From JAWLGJ01 sp041685145 (GTDB lineage Bacteria; Pseudomonadota; Alphaproteobacteria; Rhodospirillales; Magnetospirillaceae): a DNA stretch of 62,601 nucleotides. Both the position numbers and the translations under genes were made by a program. The notes beneath the pieces were generated by a model. That model ran no database searches, was not told where the DNA came from, and saw only the letters and a list, made by a program, of their open reading frames with translations. Every line of letters starts with the position of its first letter. The stretch's first letter is position 1. The stretch covers positions 1 to 62,601 of the forward strand of contig JAWLGJ010000017.1 in assembly GCA_041685145.1 (NCBI GenBank). The letters run 5' to 3'. Of this stretch, positions 16,742 through 24,713 are shown one piece after another.

Positions 16742-17172
16742 CGGATGTAGTCCGTCCAGGTGCGTTCCAGGCGGTGCATGATCCGGATGGCCTCTTCGAG
16801 GTCCGGCTCCGAGACGTCCACCGCCTGTTCCAGATGCTCCTGCAGGTCGCGGACGAGCCGGAACATCGCCAGGCCCTTCTCCGTCAGCCGCAGCCGGATG
16901 GAGCGGCGGTCATGGGTGGAGCGCTCCTGCTCCAGATAGCCGTATTCGGTCAGCTTCTTGATGTTGTAGGAGACGTTGGAGCCCTGGTAGTAGCCACGGT
17001 CCCTGAGGTCGCGGATGACGACCTCGTCGCCGCCGATGTTGTAGAGCAGAAGGGCCTGGACGGCGTTGATCTCCTCGACGTCCATCCGGCGCAGTTCGGC
17101 GCGGATGACATCGAGGAAGTGCCGGTGCAGGCGCTCCACAAGCATGACGATTTCCAGATAGGCCTTGTTCAC
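16711..17172 (-). CDS. MarR-family regulator, LdtR-like
   Basis: The protein has 153 residues from the GTG at 17172, with GGGG nine bases upstream; a TTG at 17187 is the alternative. A winged helix-turn-helix lies at about 45-105: GGDEVVIRDLRDRGYYQGSN, then LTEYGYLEQERSTHDRRSIRLRLTEKG, with the DRR wing motif. The Gly-Tyr-Tyr-x-Gly-Ser-Asn-Val-Ser-Tyr phrase is that of the alphaproteobacterial LdtR group, which in Rhizobiales controls L,D-transpeptidase and stress genes. The end overlaps the convergent Sel1 gene by 31 bases. Its targets here are unknown. Confidence 0.85.
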   Translation of the reverse strand: MNKAYLEIVMLVERLHRHFLDVIRAELRRMDVEEINAVQALLLYNIGGDEVVIRDLRDRGYYQGSNVSYNIKKLTEYGYLEQERSTHDRRSIRLRLTEKGLAMFRLVRDLQEHLEQAVDVSEPDLEEAIRIMHRLERTWTDYIRYGRAEPVGA

Positions 17173-17246
17173 GTCACGACGCCCCAATTTGAGAAACCCG
17201 CCGCGGTCGCCACAATCCGCGCGGGGCGCGGATCCCGGCGCCGCGC

Positions 17247-17444
17247 CTAGCCGTCTTCCCCCGCCAGGGGGGTGCTGACGGCGTTGAACGCGTTGCTGGT
17301 CGAGCCGCCGATGGTGGCGGCGCCTCCGATGACCAGGATGGCGATAAGGCTGGCGATGAGGGCGTATTCGAGCGCGGTCGCACCGCGGGCGTCACCGAGC
17401 AGACGGCGCCATGAAGCGGATACCGGCCCTTTCCTTTCGTGCAC
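17247..17444 (-). CDS. Second Flp-type IVb pilin or pseudopilin
   Basis: The protein has 65 residues from the GTG at 17444, which is preceded by GGGGGAG with 8-base spacing. A longer frame upstream has no supporting site. The prepilin signature is DARGATALEYALIASLIAILVIGG: cleavage after Gly, then Ala-Thr-Ala-Leu-Glu-Tyr. The tail (STSNAFNAVSTPLAGEDG) differs from the Flp at 4873, which ends NSVGNALDTN. It lies alone, 12 kb from the first pilin, facing away from natA. It may be a minor subunit or an alternative major pilin used under other conditions. Confidence 0.82.
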   Translation of the reverse strand: MHERKGPVSASWRRLLGDARGATALEYALIASLIAILVIGGAATIGGSTSNAFNAVSTPLAGEDG

Positions 17445-17474
17445 GCGCGTGGCTCCCCCACCTATCCCCTTGGG

Positions 17475-17489
17475 TGTATACTGTATACA
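17475..17489. promoter_or_regulatory. Perfect inverted repeat, probable operator between flp2 and natA
   Basis: TGTATAC-T-GTATACA is a 7-1-7 inverted repeat in the divergent gap 17445-17547. On the plus strand it contains TATACT, a good -10 sequence without a clear -35. Such AT-rich symmetry stands out in very GC-rich DNA and resembles the operator form of GntR-type repressors. The bound protein is unknown. Confidence 0.5.
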
Positions 17490-17547
17490 AATTCCCACCG
17501 GCGCAAAATGATTCACTCGCGTTGGCCGGGAAGGAGCCGGATGCCGG

Positions 17548-18273
17548 ATGATAAAGGTCGAGAACATTTCCAAGAGTTTTCAGGCGGTAAAGGCCCTCGA
17601 CACCGTCGGTTTCACTGCATCGGACGGCTGCATCACCGGCCTCGTCGGTCCCAACGGCGCCGGTAAGACAACATTGATGCGGATACTATACACCGTTCTT
17701 GCCCCCGATTCGGGCCGCATCGGCATCGACGGCCTCGACCTGCGGGGGCAGCGGCGCGCGGCGCAGCGGCGCATCGGCATCCTGCCCGACACACGCGGCC
17801 TGTACCCTCGCCTGACGGCCCGCGAGCAGATCCGCTATCACGGGCAGTTGCACGGCTGGGAGGGCGGGCGCCTGGAGCAACGCATCGACGAAGTGGCGGC
17901 GGCGCTGGGCATGGACGACATCATCGACCGGCGCAGCAAGGGCTTCTCGCGCGGCCAGACGCTGAAGGTGGGGCTGGCGCGGGCGCTGCTGCACGACCCG
18001 CCCAACCTGATGTTCGACGAGCCCACCAACGGCCTCGACGTCGCCTCCAGCCGGGCATTGCGCGACCTCGTCCGCGACCTGCGCGCCCGCGGCCGCTGCA
18101 TCCTGTTCTGCAGCCACATCATCCAGGAGGTGGCGGCGCTGTGCGACCGCCTGGTGGTCCTGTCGCGCGGCCGCGTCGTCGCCGACGCGACGCCGGACGA
18201 GTTGCGCGCCGCCACCGGCAAGGACGACATGGAAGAGGTGCTCCTGGCCATCACCCAGCCGGCGGCGGCCTGA
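17548..18273 (+). CDS. natA: NatA-type ABC transporter ATP-binding protein
   Basis: The protein has 241 residues; AAGGAG precedes the ATG. The nucleotide-binding domain is complete: Walker A GPNGAGKTT, the Q-loop region GILPDTRGLYPRLTARE, signature FSRGQTLKVGLARAL, Walker B NLMFDEP, D-loop NGLD and switch His in CSHIIQEV. The phrase DTRGLYPRLTARE is typical of NatA, the ATPase of the Na+-exporting NatAB family and of other ABC-2 exporters. It is followed one base later by the matching permease. Sodium as substrate is a family-based guess. Confidence 0.88.
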   Translation: MIKVENISKSFQAVKALDTVGFTASDGCITGLVGPNGAGKTTLMRILYTVLAPDSGRIGIDGLDLRGQRRAAQRRIGILPDTRGLYPRLTAREQIRYHGQLHGWEGGRLEQRIDEVAAALGMDDIIDRRSKGFSRGQTLKVGLARALLHDPPNLMFDEPTNGLDVASSRALRDLVRDLRARGRCILFCSHIIQEVAALCDRLVVLSRGRVVADATPDELRAATGKDDMEEVLLAITQPAAA

Positions 18274-18274
18274 C

Positions 18275-19450
18275 GTGAACCCGGTCCTCGTGGTGTTCCG
18301 CAAGGAGATGCGCGACAACCTGCGCGACCGCCGCAGTCTGCTCAGTTCCCTGATCTATCCCCTGTTGGGGCCGTTGCTGTTCGCCGCGCTGCTGTCGGTG
18401 ACGACGCGGACCGCCAGCGTGCAGGAGATCGGCACGCAGCAGCCGGTTCCGGTGATCGGCGCCGAGGCGGCGCCGGAACTCGTCCGCCACCTCGCCAAGC
18501 TGGGCATCGTCGCCGCGCCGCCGGTCGCGGACATCGAGGCGGCGGTGGCCGAGGGCCGCGTCGGCGCCGCCATCGTCATCCCCGCCGACTTCGCCCGCCG
18601 TCTGGCGCGGGGCGACGTCGCCGAGGTGACGGTCATCAACGACGCCTCCAGCCTGCGCGGCGAGATCCTCGCCGGGCGGCTGGCGCGGGCCCTGACCGGC
18701 TATGGCCGCACCATCGCCGAACAGCGGCTGGCGGCGCGCGGGGTGCCGCCGGAAACGCTGGAGCCGGTGCTGGTCAACAACGTCATCCTGGAGGAGCGCC
18801 GCTCCGCCGCCGATCTCTTCCTGTTCATGCTGCCGCCGTTCCTGATGTTCACCCTGTTCATCGGCGGCGTCTATGTGGCCATCGACGTCACCTCGGGCGA
18901 GCGCGAGCGCGGGTCGTTCGAATACCTGATGGCGGCGCCGGTGCCGCGCTGGCAGATCATGCTGGGCAAGTTTTTCGCCGCCTATGTGTTCACGGCGCTG
19001 TCGCTGGCGGTGCAGCTTGGCGCCTTCGGCGTCGTCTTCAACACCGTCGGGCACGGCGCCTTCAGCGAGGGCATCGGCTTCGGCCCCGCCCAGATGGCGG
19101 CGGTGGCGCTGATCGCCCTGCCGGCGATGGTGTTCACGGTGGCCATCCAGCTCACCATCGCCGCCATGACCCGCAGCTTCAAGGAGGCGCAGACCTGGCT
19201 GGGCCTGCTGCCGATGGTGCCGGCGGTGCCGGGGATGGTGACGGTGTTCCTGCCGCTGCACCCGCAGATGTGGATGATGACGGTGCCGGTGTTCTCGCAA
19301 CTGGTGACCATCGCGGCGCTGTTGCGGGGCATCGCCATCTCGCCCGCCCATGCGGCGGTGTCGGCGCTGGCGACGGTGGCGGCCGGCGTGCTGCTGCTGC
19401 GCTGGGTGGCGCGGCTGTTCGAGCGCGAGGCGATGGTTTTCCCCGGCTGA
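18275..19450 (+). CDS. natB: NatB-type ABC-2 transporter permease
   Basis: The protein has 391 residues with a GTG start one base after the natA stop. An N-terminal membrane segment (about 24-42) is followed by a large extracytoplasmic domain (about 45-180) and then five to six membrane segments from FLFMLPPFLMFTLFIGGVYVA onward. The cytoplasmic phrase SGERERGSFEYLMAAPVPRW is the ABC-2 coupling-helix motif. The arrangement is that of NatB/YhaP family exporters. It forms a two-gene operon with natA and ends 16 bases before the convergent radC stop. Confidence 0.88.
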   Translation: MNPVLVVFRKEMRDNLRDRRSLLSSLIYPLLGPLLFAALLSVTTRTASVQEIGTQQPVPVIGAEAAPELVRHLAKLGIVAAPPVADIEAAVAEGRVGAAIVIPADFARRLARGDVAEVTVINDASSLRGEILAGRLARALTGYGRTIAEQRLAARGVPPETLEPVLVNNVILEERRSAADLFLFMLPPFLMFTLFIGGVYVAIDVTSGERERGSFEYLMAAPVPRWQIMLGKFFAAYVFTALSLAVQLGAFGVVFNTVGHGAFSEGIGFGPAQMAAVALIALPAMVFTVAIQLTIAAMTRSFKEAQTWLGLLPMVPAVPGMVTVFLPLHPQMWMMTVPVFSQLVTIAALLRGIAISPAHAAVSALATVAAGVLLLRWVARLFEREAMVFPG

Positions 19451-19466
19451 CGCCGGCGGTTCGGGC

Positions 19467-20168
19467 TCAGGTCAGAAGGTGCGCCGCCTTGAACGACGTG
19501 TGGCCCGAGCGGCTGACGACGATATGGTCGTGCAGCGTCACCCCCACCGCCCGCAGGGCTTCGCGCACCTGGCGGGTGATTTCGACATCGGCACGCGAGG
19601 GCGTGGTGTCGCCACTGGGGTGGTTGTGAACCATGATCACCGCCGAGGCGTGCAGTTCCAGCGCGCGCCGCGCCACCTCGCGCGGGTAGACGGGCGCGTG
19701 GTCGACGGTGCCGCGCTGCTGCACCTCATCGGCGATGAGGGCGTTCTTGCGGTCGAGAAACAGCAGCCGGAACTCCTCGGCCTTGCCATAGGCCATGCTG
19801 GCGCGGCAGTAGTCGAGCAGCGCGTCCCAGGACGATATCACCGTCCGCTCCAGCACCTGCTGGCGGGCCAGCCGCAGGGCGCCCTCGCGGACGGTCTTCA
19901 GCGCCACCACCGTCGTCTCGCCCACCCCCGGCACCCGGGTCAGTTCCGCCGCGTCGGCCGAGATGACGTCGGCGAACGAGCCGAAACGGTCGATCAGCGC
20001 CTTGGCCAGCGGCTTCACGTCGCCGCGCGGATGGGCCAGGAACAGCACCAGTTCCAGCATTTCGTAGTCGGGAAGCGCCTGCGCGTCGGCCAGAAAGCGG
20101 CGGCGCAGCCGCTGGCGGTGGCCGAGATAGTGCGGCTTGGTGGACGGCGTGTCGCCGGCCTCGGTCAT
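19467..20168 (-). CDS. radC: RadC/YeeS-family JAB-domain protein
   Basis: The protein has 233 residues from the ATG at 20168, which overlaps the map stop by 4 bases. An N-terminal helix-hairpin-helix region (VISADAAELTRVPGVGETT) precedes an MPN/JAMM domain with the metal ligands in HNHPSGDTTPSRADVEITRQ. It was named for DNA repair in E. coli, but that role is withdrawn and the true function is unsettled; a zinc-dependent hydrolase role is inferred from the JAMM motif. The gene is co-transcribed with map and sfsA on the minus strand. Confidence 0.93.
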   Translation of the reverse strand: MTEAGDTPSTKPHYLGHRQRLRRRFLADAQALPDYEMLELVLFLAHPRGDVKPLAKALIDRFGSFADVISADAAELTRVPGVGETTVVALKTVREGALRLARQQVLERTVISSWDALLDYCRASMAYGKAEEFRLLFLDRKNALIADEVQQRGTVDHAPVYPREVARRALELHASAVIMVHNHPSGDTTPSRADVEITRQVREALRAVGVTLHDHIVVSRSGHTSFKAAHLLT

Positions 20169-20995
20169 TCCTGCGGCTCGTAGGGGGGGGTGGTGTAGCC
20201 CTTGGGCGAGAGGGTGAAGATTTCGCAGCCGTCGGCGGTGACGCCGATGGAATGCTCGAACTGCGCCGACAGCGAGCGGTCCTTGGTCACCGCCGTCCAG
20301 CCGTCGCCCAGGATCTTGGTGTCGGGGCGGCCGATATTGATCATCGGCTCGATGGTGAAGAACATGCCCTCGCGCAGGATCAGCCCCTTGCCCGGACGGC
20401 CGTAATGCATGACGTTCGGCGGTTCGTGGAACACCCGGCCCAGGCCGTGGCCGCAAAAATCCTGCACCACCGAGAAGCGGTGCGCCTCTGCGTGGGACTG
20501 GATGGCGTGGCCGACATCGCCCAGGGTGGCGCCGGGGCGAACGGCGGCGATGCCGCGCATCATCGCCTCATGGGTGACGTCGACCAGCTTGCGCGCCTTC
20601 ACGCCGACGCGGCCGATGGTGAACATGCGGCTGCAGTCGCCGTGCCAGCCGTCGAGGATGACGGTGACGTCGATATTGACGATGTCGCCGTCCTGCAGGG
20701 TCTTCTCGCCGGGAATGCCGTGGCAGACGACATGGTTGACCGATGTGCAGATCGACTTCGGAAAGCCGCGATAGTTCAGCGGCGCCGGCACGGCGCCGTG
20801 CGCGACAATGAAGTCGTGGCACAGCCGGTCCAATTCGCCGGTGGCAACGCCGGCGGTCACATGGGGCGTGATGAAATCCAGCGTCTCGGCGGCCAGCCGC
20901 CCCGCCCGGCGCATCCCGTCGAAGTCGTCGGGGCCGTGCAGGGTGATGCGGGCGGATTCAAGGCGGGTGTCTTCCATTGCTTCGGCTTCGCGCAT
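20165..20995 (-). CDS. map: Type I methionine aminopeptidase
   Basis: The protein has 276 residues from the ATG at 20995; the ATG at 20977 is an almost equal alternative, and neither has a strong ribosome-binding site. The enzyme removes the initiator methionine from nascent proteins in the cytoplasm. All five metal ligands are visible: Asp in NIDVTVILDG and in GDCSRMF, His in GHGLGRVFHEPPNV, Glu in FTIEPMI and in QFEHSIGV. The substrate-binding His in NHVVCHGIP is also present. It lies between sfsA (19 bases upstream) and radC (4-base overlap), an operon of housekeeping genes. Confidence 0.95.
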   Translation of the reverse strand: MREAEAMEDTRLESARITLHGPDDFDGMRRAGRLAAETLDFITPHVTAGVATGELDRLCHDFIVAHGAVPAPLNYRGFPKSICTSVNHVVCHGIPGEKTLQDGDIVNIDVTVILDGWHGDCSRMFTIGRVGVKARKLVDVTHEAMMRGIAAVRPGATLGDVGHAIQSHAEAHRFSVVQDFCGHGLGRVFHEPPNVMHYGRPGKGLILREGMFFTIEPMINIGRPDTKILGDGWTAVTKDRSLSAQFEHSIGVTADGCEIFTLSPKGYTTPPYEPQE

Positions 20996-21014
20996 GTTCT
21001 CGGGCGTGCTCTCG

Positions 21015-21716
21015 CTAGATCGATACGGGCAACCGCGTCCCGACCTCGATGCCGTCGAGGTCGATGCGACAGTCATAGCACAGGACGTCGACTCCCGCCG
21101 CAACCGCCTCGTCAAGCGCGGCGGCATAGGCGGGGTCGATATCCGACGCGACGATAAAGTGATCGCAGTCGCCGCGTTGGACAAGGAAGAACATCACCGC
21201 CCGCGCTCCCTGCCGCGCCATGTCCGCCAGTTCCAGCAGGTGCTTGCGCCCCCGTGCCGTCACCGCGTCGGGGAACGCCGCCGCGCCGCCGCGCTTCATG
21301 TGTACGTTCTTGACCTCGACATAGCACTTGGGCCCGCCGCCGCCCGAGAGCAACAGATCAACGCGCGAGTTGCGGCCATAGCGCACCTCGCGGCGCAGGT
21401 CGTCGTAACCGCGCAGGTCGGGTACGCGCCCGGCGGCGATGGCCTCGGCGACGATGGCGTTGGGGCGCCCGGCGTTGATGCCCACCAGGCCGCCGCCGTT
21501 GCGCTCCAGTTCCCAATCCCAGGCCAGCTTGCGTCGCGGGTTGGCGGCCGGGGCCAACCAGACCTCCGCCCCCGGCACCGCCAGCCCTTCCATCGAGCCG
21601 GAATTGCAGCAATGCGCGGTGACCGCGGCGCCGGTATCGGCCAGCACGACATCGGAGAGGAAGCGTTTGTAGCGGCGCACGAGAACGCCGCGCACAAGGG
21701 GCACCGGGAAACGCAT
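21015..21716 (-). CDS. sfsA: SfsA family protein
   Basis: The protein has 233 residues, normal for the family. Recognisable phrases are GVLVRRYKRFLSDV near the start (OB-fold part), HCCNSGSMEGL, the nuclease-like core VDLLLSGGG followed by CYVEVKNVHMKRGG, and FPDAVTARGRKHLLEL. The Glu-Val-Lys in CYVEVKNV is the PD-(D/E)XK-type signature of SfsA, which was first described as a sugar-fermentation stimulating DNA-binding protein; its real activity is uncertain. It heads the sfsA-map-radC operon. Confidence 0.93.
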   Translation of the reverse strand: MRFPVPLVRGVLVRRYKRFLSDVVLADTGAAVTAHCCNSGSMEGLAVPGAEVWLAPAANPRRKLAWDWELERNGGGLVGINAGRPNAIVAEAIAAGRVPDLRGYDDLRREVRYGRNSRVDLLLSGGGGPKCYVEVKNVHMKRGGAAAFPDAVTARGRKHLLELADMARQGARAVMFFLVQRGDCDHFIVASDIDPAYAAALDEAVAAGVDVLCYDCRIDLDGIEVGTRLPVSI

Positions 21717-21765
21717 GGCGGCGAGGTTAGCACACGGCCCTGCCGCCCCTGAACACGGCGTCGTC

Positions 21766-22650
21766 CTAGCTCCGGCCGTCGTCGTCGCCGTCCGTCTTCA
21801 GCACCTCGGCCAGCGAGGTGCGGCCGCTGCCGGGGGCGAGGGGGCGCTGCTGCGATTCGTGCGGGGCCCAGCCGGTCAGCATCACCACCTCGATGCTGGC
21901 GGGCACGCGGCCCTCGGCGTCGGCGAACAGTTCCTGATAGCGCGCCAGCCCCCCCAGCAGGGTGGCGCGGCGGCTGACGGTCTTGCGGCGCTCGCGCACG
22001 GCGTTGGTCTCGCCCATGCCGCGCAGGTCGGCGAGCAGGCGCAGCGGCTGGCGGTAGCGCACGGTAATGGTGTCGATGTCGGCGACCGGCAGGGCGAAGC
22101 CGGCCCGCTGCAACAGGGCGCCGGCGTCGCGCACGTCGGCGAAGGGCGAGACACGCGGCCCGGCGCCACCCTCGACGGCCAATTCCGCCTCCAGCAGCGC
22201 CTGGCGCAGCTCGTGCAGGGTGTCGCCGCCCGGCATCGCCGCCAGGAACAGGCCGTCGGGCTTCAGCATCCGGCGGATCTGCAGCAGCGCGCCGGGCAGG
22301 TCATTGACCCAGTGCAGGCTCAGGCAGCTCAGCACCAGGTCGAAGCTGGCCGGGGCGAAGGGAAGCCGTTCTTCGTCCGCCGCCAGGGCCAGGCCGCCGG
22401 CGCGGCGCGCCATCGCCGGCGACAGGTCGCACTGCACCAGCGTTTCGACGCCGCCGCGCCCGGCCAGCGCCCGCCCAAGCTGCCCGGTGTGGCAGCCGAG
22501 ATCGAGGGCGGTGGGGAAGGTGCGGCGCACGTCGAGCAGCCGGTCGGCAAGGCGCTCGGCCACCTCCTCGATGAGGAAGGCGTGGGCGTCGAGGCCGGCG
22601 GCGGCCCGGTCGCGATGGGCGCGCACGGCGCCGCGGTCGAAGATGCGCAT
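21766..22650 (-). CDS. NDUFAF5/BioC-like SAM-dependent methyltransferase-fold protein
   Basis: The protein has 294 residues from the ATG at 22650, with GGGGGATGG at good spacing; the ATG at 22662 touches that site. It begins MRIFDRGAVRAHRDRAA, which is typical of alphaproteobacterial NDUFAF5-like proteins. The class I methyltransferase core has ALDLGCHTGQLGRAL (SAM-binding Gly loop), ADEERLPFAPASFDLVLSCL and HWVNDLPGAL. The mitochondrial counterpart hydroxylates an arginine of a complex I subunit, so a role in complex I assembly is plausible. BioC is less likely because no biotin genes are near. It is divergent from comF. Confidence 0.85.
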   Translation of the reverse strand: MRIFDRGAVRAHRDRAAAGLDAHAFLIEEVAERLADRLLDVRRTFPTALDLGCHTGQLGRALAGRGGVETLVQCDLSPAMARRAGGLALAADEERLPFAPASFDLVLSCLSLHWVNDLPGALLQIRRMLKPDGLFLAAMPGGDTLHELRQALLEAELAVEGGAGPRVSPFADVRDAGALLQRAGFALPVADIDTITVRYRQPLRLLADLRGMGETNAVRERRKTVSRRATLLGGLARYQELFADAEGRVPASIEVVMLTGWAPHESQQRPLAPGSGRTSLAEVLKTDGDDDGRS

Positions 22651-22713
22651 GGAATCGGCCATCCCCCGTATATAGGCTAGGCGGCATGGCAACGGAAAGC
22701 GCCGAGGGAGCGC

Positions 22714-23448
22714 ATGACCCTGCCGCTGTTGTCGCGGGCGTTGGACGCCCTGCTGCCGCCGCGCTGCATGGCCTGCGGCACGCTGGTCGATGCGCCGGGG
22801 CGCCTGTGCGCGGACTGCTGGGGAGCCGCCGACTTCCTGGCGCCGCCGCTGTGCGCCGCCTGCGGCCTGCCGTTCGAACTGGCCGAGGAGGCCGGTGACG
22901 GCTGCCTGTGCGGCGCATGTCTGCGGGCGCCGCCGCCGTTCGCGCGGGCGCGGGCGGTGCTGCGTTACGGGGGCCCGGCGCGCGAGATGGTGCTGGCCTT
23001 CAAGCACGCCGACCGCACCGAGATGGCGCCCGCCTTCGCGCTGTGGATGGCGCGCAGCGGCGCCGAACTGCTGGGCGAGGCCGAGGTCGTCGTGCCGGTG
23101 CCGCTGCACTGGCGGCGGCTTTTTCTGCGCCGCTACAATCAGTCGGCGATGCTGGCGGTGGCGCTGGGGCGGCTGAGCGGGCTGCCGACGGCGGTTTCGG
23201 CGCTGGCGCGGGGGCGTTACACGCCCTCGCAGGGCAGTCGCGGCCGCGCCGCCCGCGCCCGCAACGTGCGCGGCGCCTTCGCGGTGCCGGAACGCCAGCG
23301 CCACCTGGTAGCGGGGCGGCGCGTGCTGCTGGTCGACGATGTCTTGACCAGCGGCGCCACGGTGGGGGAATGTGCGCGCGTTCTGCGCCGCGCCGGCGCG
23401 GAGTCGGTCGACGTGCTGACCCTGGCGCGGGTGGTGCTGGCGGAGTGA
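22714..23448 (+). CDS. comF: ComF family phosphoribosyltransferase-like protein
   Basis: The protein has 244 residues; GAGGGAG precedes the ATG. The N-terminus carries zinc-finger pairs (RCMACG, CADCW, LCAACG, CLCGAC), then a helical part, then a type I phosphoribosyltransferase fold with the PRPP loop LLVDDVLTSGATV. ComF proteins are linked to DNA uptake in naturally competent bacteria, where a helicase-associated role is proposed. Here competence is not established, although pilus retraction genes are in the window. The gene stands 63 bases before grxC. Confidence 0.92.
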   Translation: MTLPLLSRALDALLPPRCMACGTLVDAPGRLCADCWGAADFLAPPLCAACGLPFELAEEAGDGCLCGACLRAPPPFARARAVLRYGGPAREMVLAFKHADRTEMAPAFALWMARSGAELLGEAEVVVPVPLHWRRLFLRRYNQSAMLAVALGRLSGLPTAVSALARGRYTPSQGSRGRAARARNVRGAFAVPERQRHLVAGRRVLLVDDVLTSGATVGECARVLRRAGAESVDVLTLARVVLAE

Positions 23449-23511
23449 CTTCGCCCCCTGGTCATCGCGGGCGGGCGCGTTATATTAGGAAAAACCGATC
23501 ACGGGGGAATG

Positions 23512-23772
23512 ATGGCTGCCACCGTCGAAATCTATACCACCGCCTGGTGCCCGTTCTGTCTGCGGGCCAAGAAGCTGTTGCAGAAAAAGGGCGCCGCGTT
23601 CCGCGAGATCGACGTCGACAGCGCCGGGCGCGACGAAATGATCAAGCGCGCCAACGGACAGCGCACCGTGCCGCAGATCTTCATCAACGGCACCCATGTC
23701 GGCGGCTGCGACGACCTCTTTGAACTGGAGGTCGACGGCCGCCTGGACACCATGCTGGGCGAGACCGTGTGA
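23512..23772 (+). CDS. grxC: Glutaredoxin 3
   Basis: The protein has 86 residues. Two adjacent ATG codons are possible (23509 and 23512); the second has the better distance from GGGGG. The dithiol active site is CPFC (residues 13-16), the cis-Pro loop is TVPQIFI, and glutathione contacts lie in GGCDD. It reduces protein disulfides and ribonucleotide reductase in the cytoplasm with glutathione. Length and motifs are those of GrxC. The stop overlaps the start of the following amidase by 4 bases, so the two are coupled. Confidence 0.95.
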   Translation: MAATVEIYTTAWCPFCLRAKKLLQKKGAAFREIDVDSAGRDEMIKRANGQRTVPQIFINGTHVGGCDDLFELEVDGRLDTMLGETV

Positions 23773-24605
23773 CCACGCCCTTCCGCGTCGCCTGCCTACA
23801 GGTCAATGCGGGGCCGGAGATCGGCCCGAACATCGACGCCGCCCGCGCCCTGGCGCGGCAGGCGCGCGACGCGGGGGCGGAACTGGTGCTGATGCCCGAG
23901 AACGTCGCCATGATGGAATGGGGGCGCCGGCGCATCACCGACAAGGCGATGCCCGAAACGGCGCATGTCGCCCTGGAGGCGTTCCGCGACACGGCGCGGG
24001 AGCTGGGCCTGTGGCTGCATTGCGGCACCCTGGCCGTGCGCACCCGCGACGGCCGGGTCGCCAACCGCAGCTATCTGATCGACCCCACGGGGGCGGTGGT
24101 GGCCGCCTATGACAAGATTCACATGTTCGACGTCGATCTGGGCGACGGCGAGAGCTATCGCGAATCGGCCACCTTCGTCCCCGGCGACCGCGCCGTGGTG
24201 GCGCGCACGCCCTGGGGCGGCCTGGGGCTGTCGATCTGTTACGACCTGCGTTTCCCGCAGCTTTACCGCGCCCTGGCCAACGGAGGGGCGCGCTATCTGG
24301 CGGTGCCGTCGGCGTTCACCCGCCGCACCGGACAGGCGCACTGGCATGTGCTGCTGCGGGCGCGGGCCATCGAGACCGGCTGCTATGTCTTCGCCGCGGC
24401 GCAGACCGGCGCCCACGCCAATGACCGCCAGACATTCGGCCACGCCCTGATCATCGATCCCTGGGGGGTGGTGCTGGCCGACGCCGGGGAGGAACCGGGC
24501 GTCATCATGGCCGACGTCGATCCCGCCCGCGTCGACGAGGCGCGGGCCGCCATTCCGGCCCTCCGCCACGACCGGCCGTTCACGCTGCCGGAGGGCACGC
24601 CCTAG
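23769..24605 (+). CDS. Nitrilase-superfamily carbon-nitrogen hydrolase (Nit1/deaminated glutathione amidase type)
   Basis: The protein has 278 residues from a GTG inside the grxC stop. The catalytic triad is intact: Glu in LVLMPENVAMM, Lys in YDKIHMFDVDL, Cys in LSICYDLRFPQLYRAL. The KIHMFDVD and DLRFP phrases mark the Nit1/NitA branch, whose members hydrolyse deaminated glutathione, a side product of transaminases. The coupling to a glutathione-dependent enzyme, grxC, supports that assignment. An omega-amidase is the main alternative. Confidence 0.9.
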   Translation: MTTPFRVACLQVNAGPEIGPNIDAARALARQARDAGAELVLMPENVAMMEWGRRRITDKAMPETAHVALEAFRDTARELGLWLHCGTLAVRTRDGRVANRSYLIDPTGAVVAAYDKIHMFDVDLGDGESYRESATFVPGDRAVVARTPWGGLGLSICYDLRFPQLYRALANGGARYLAVPSAFTRRTGQAHWHVLLRARAIETGCYVFAAAQTGAHANDRQTFGHALIIDPWGVVLADAGEEPGVIMADVDPARVDEARAAIPALRHDRPFTLPEGTP

Positions 24606-24646
24606 GGCGGACCCGCTTGGCGAGGGCAGGAGACGCACAAAGGCGC

Positions 24647-24680
24647 GAGGCCCGGTCCCGCGGGCGCGGGGCCGGGCCTC
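24647..24680. terminator. Strong hairpin between convergent amidase and TRAP genes
   Basis: A 15-base stem (24647-24661 against 24666-24680), perfect apart from one G-T wobble, has a GGGC loop. It lies in the 108-base gap between two converging genes. There is no T-run on either side, so it is not a textbook terminator, but its strength and place suggest it ends both transcripts. Confidence 0.5.
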
Positions 24681-24713
24681 GACCTGCCCGACGGGCGGGC
24701 GCGGCGGACCGCC

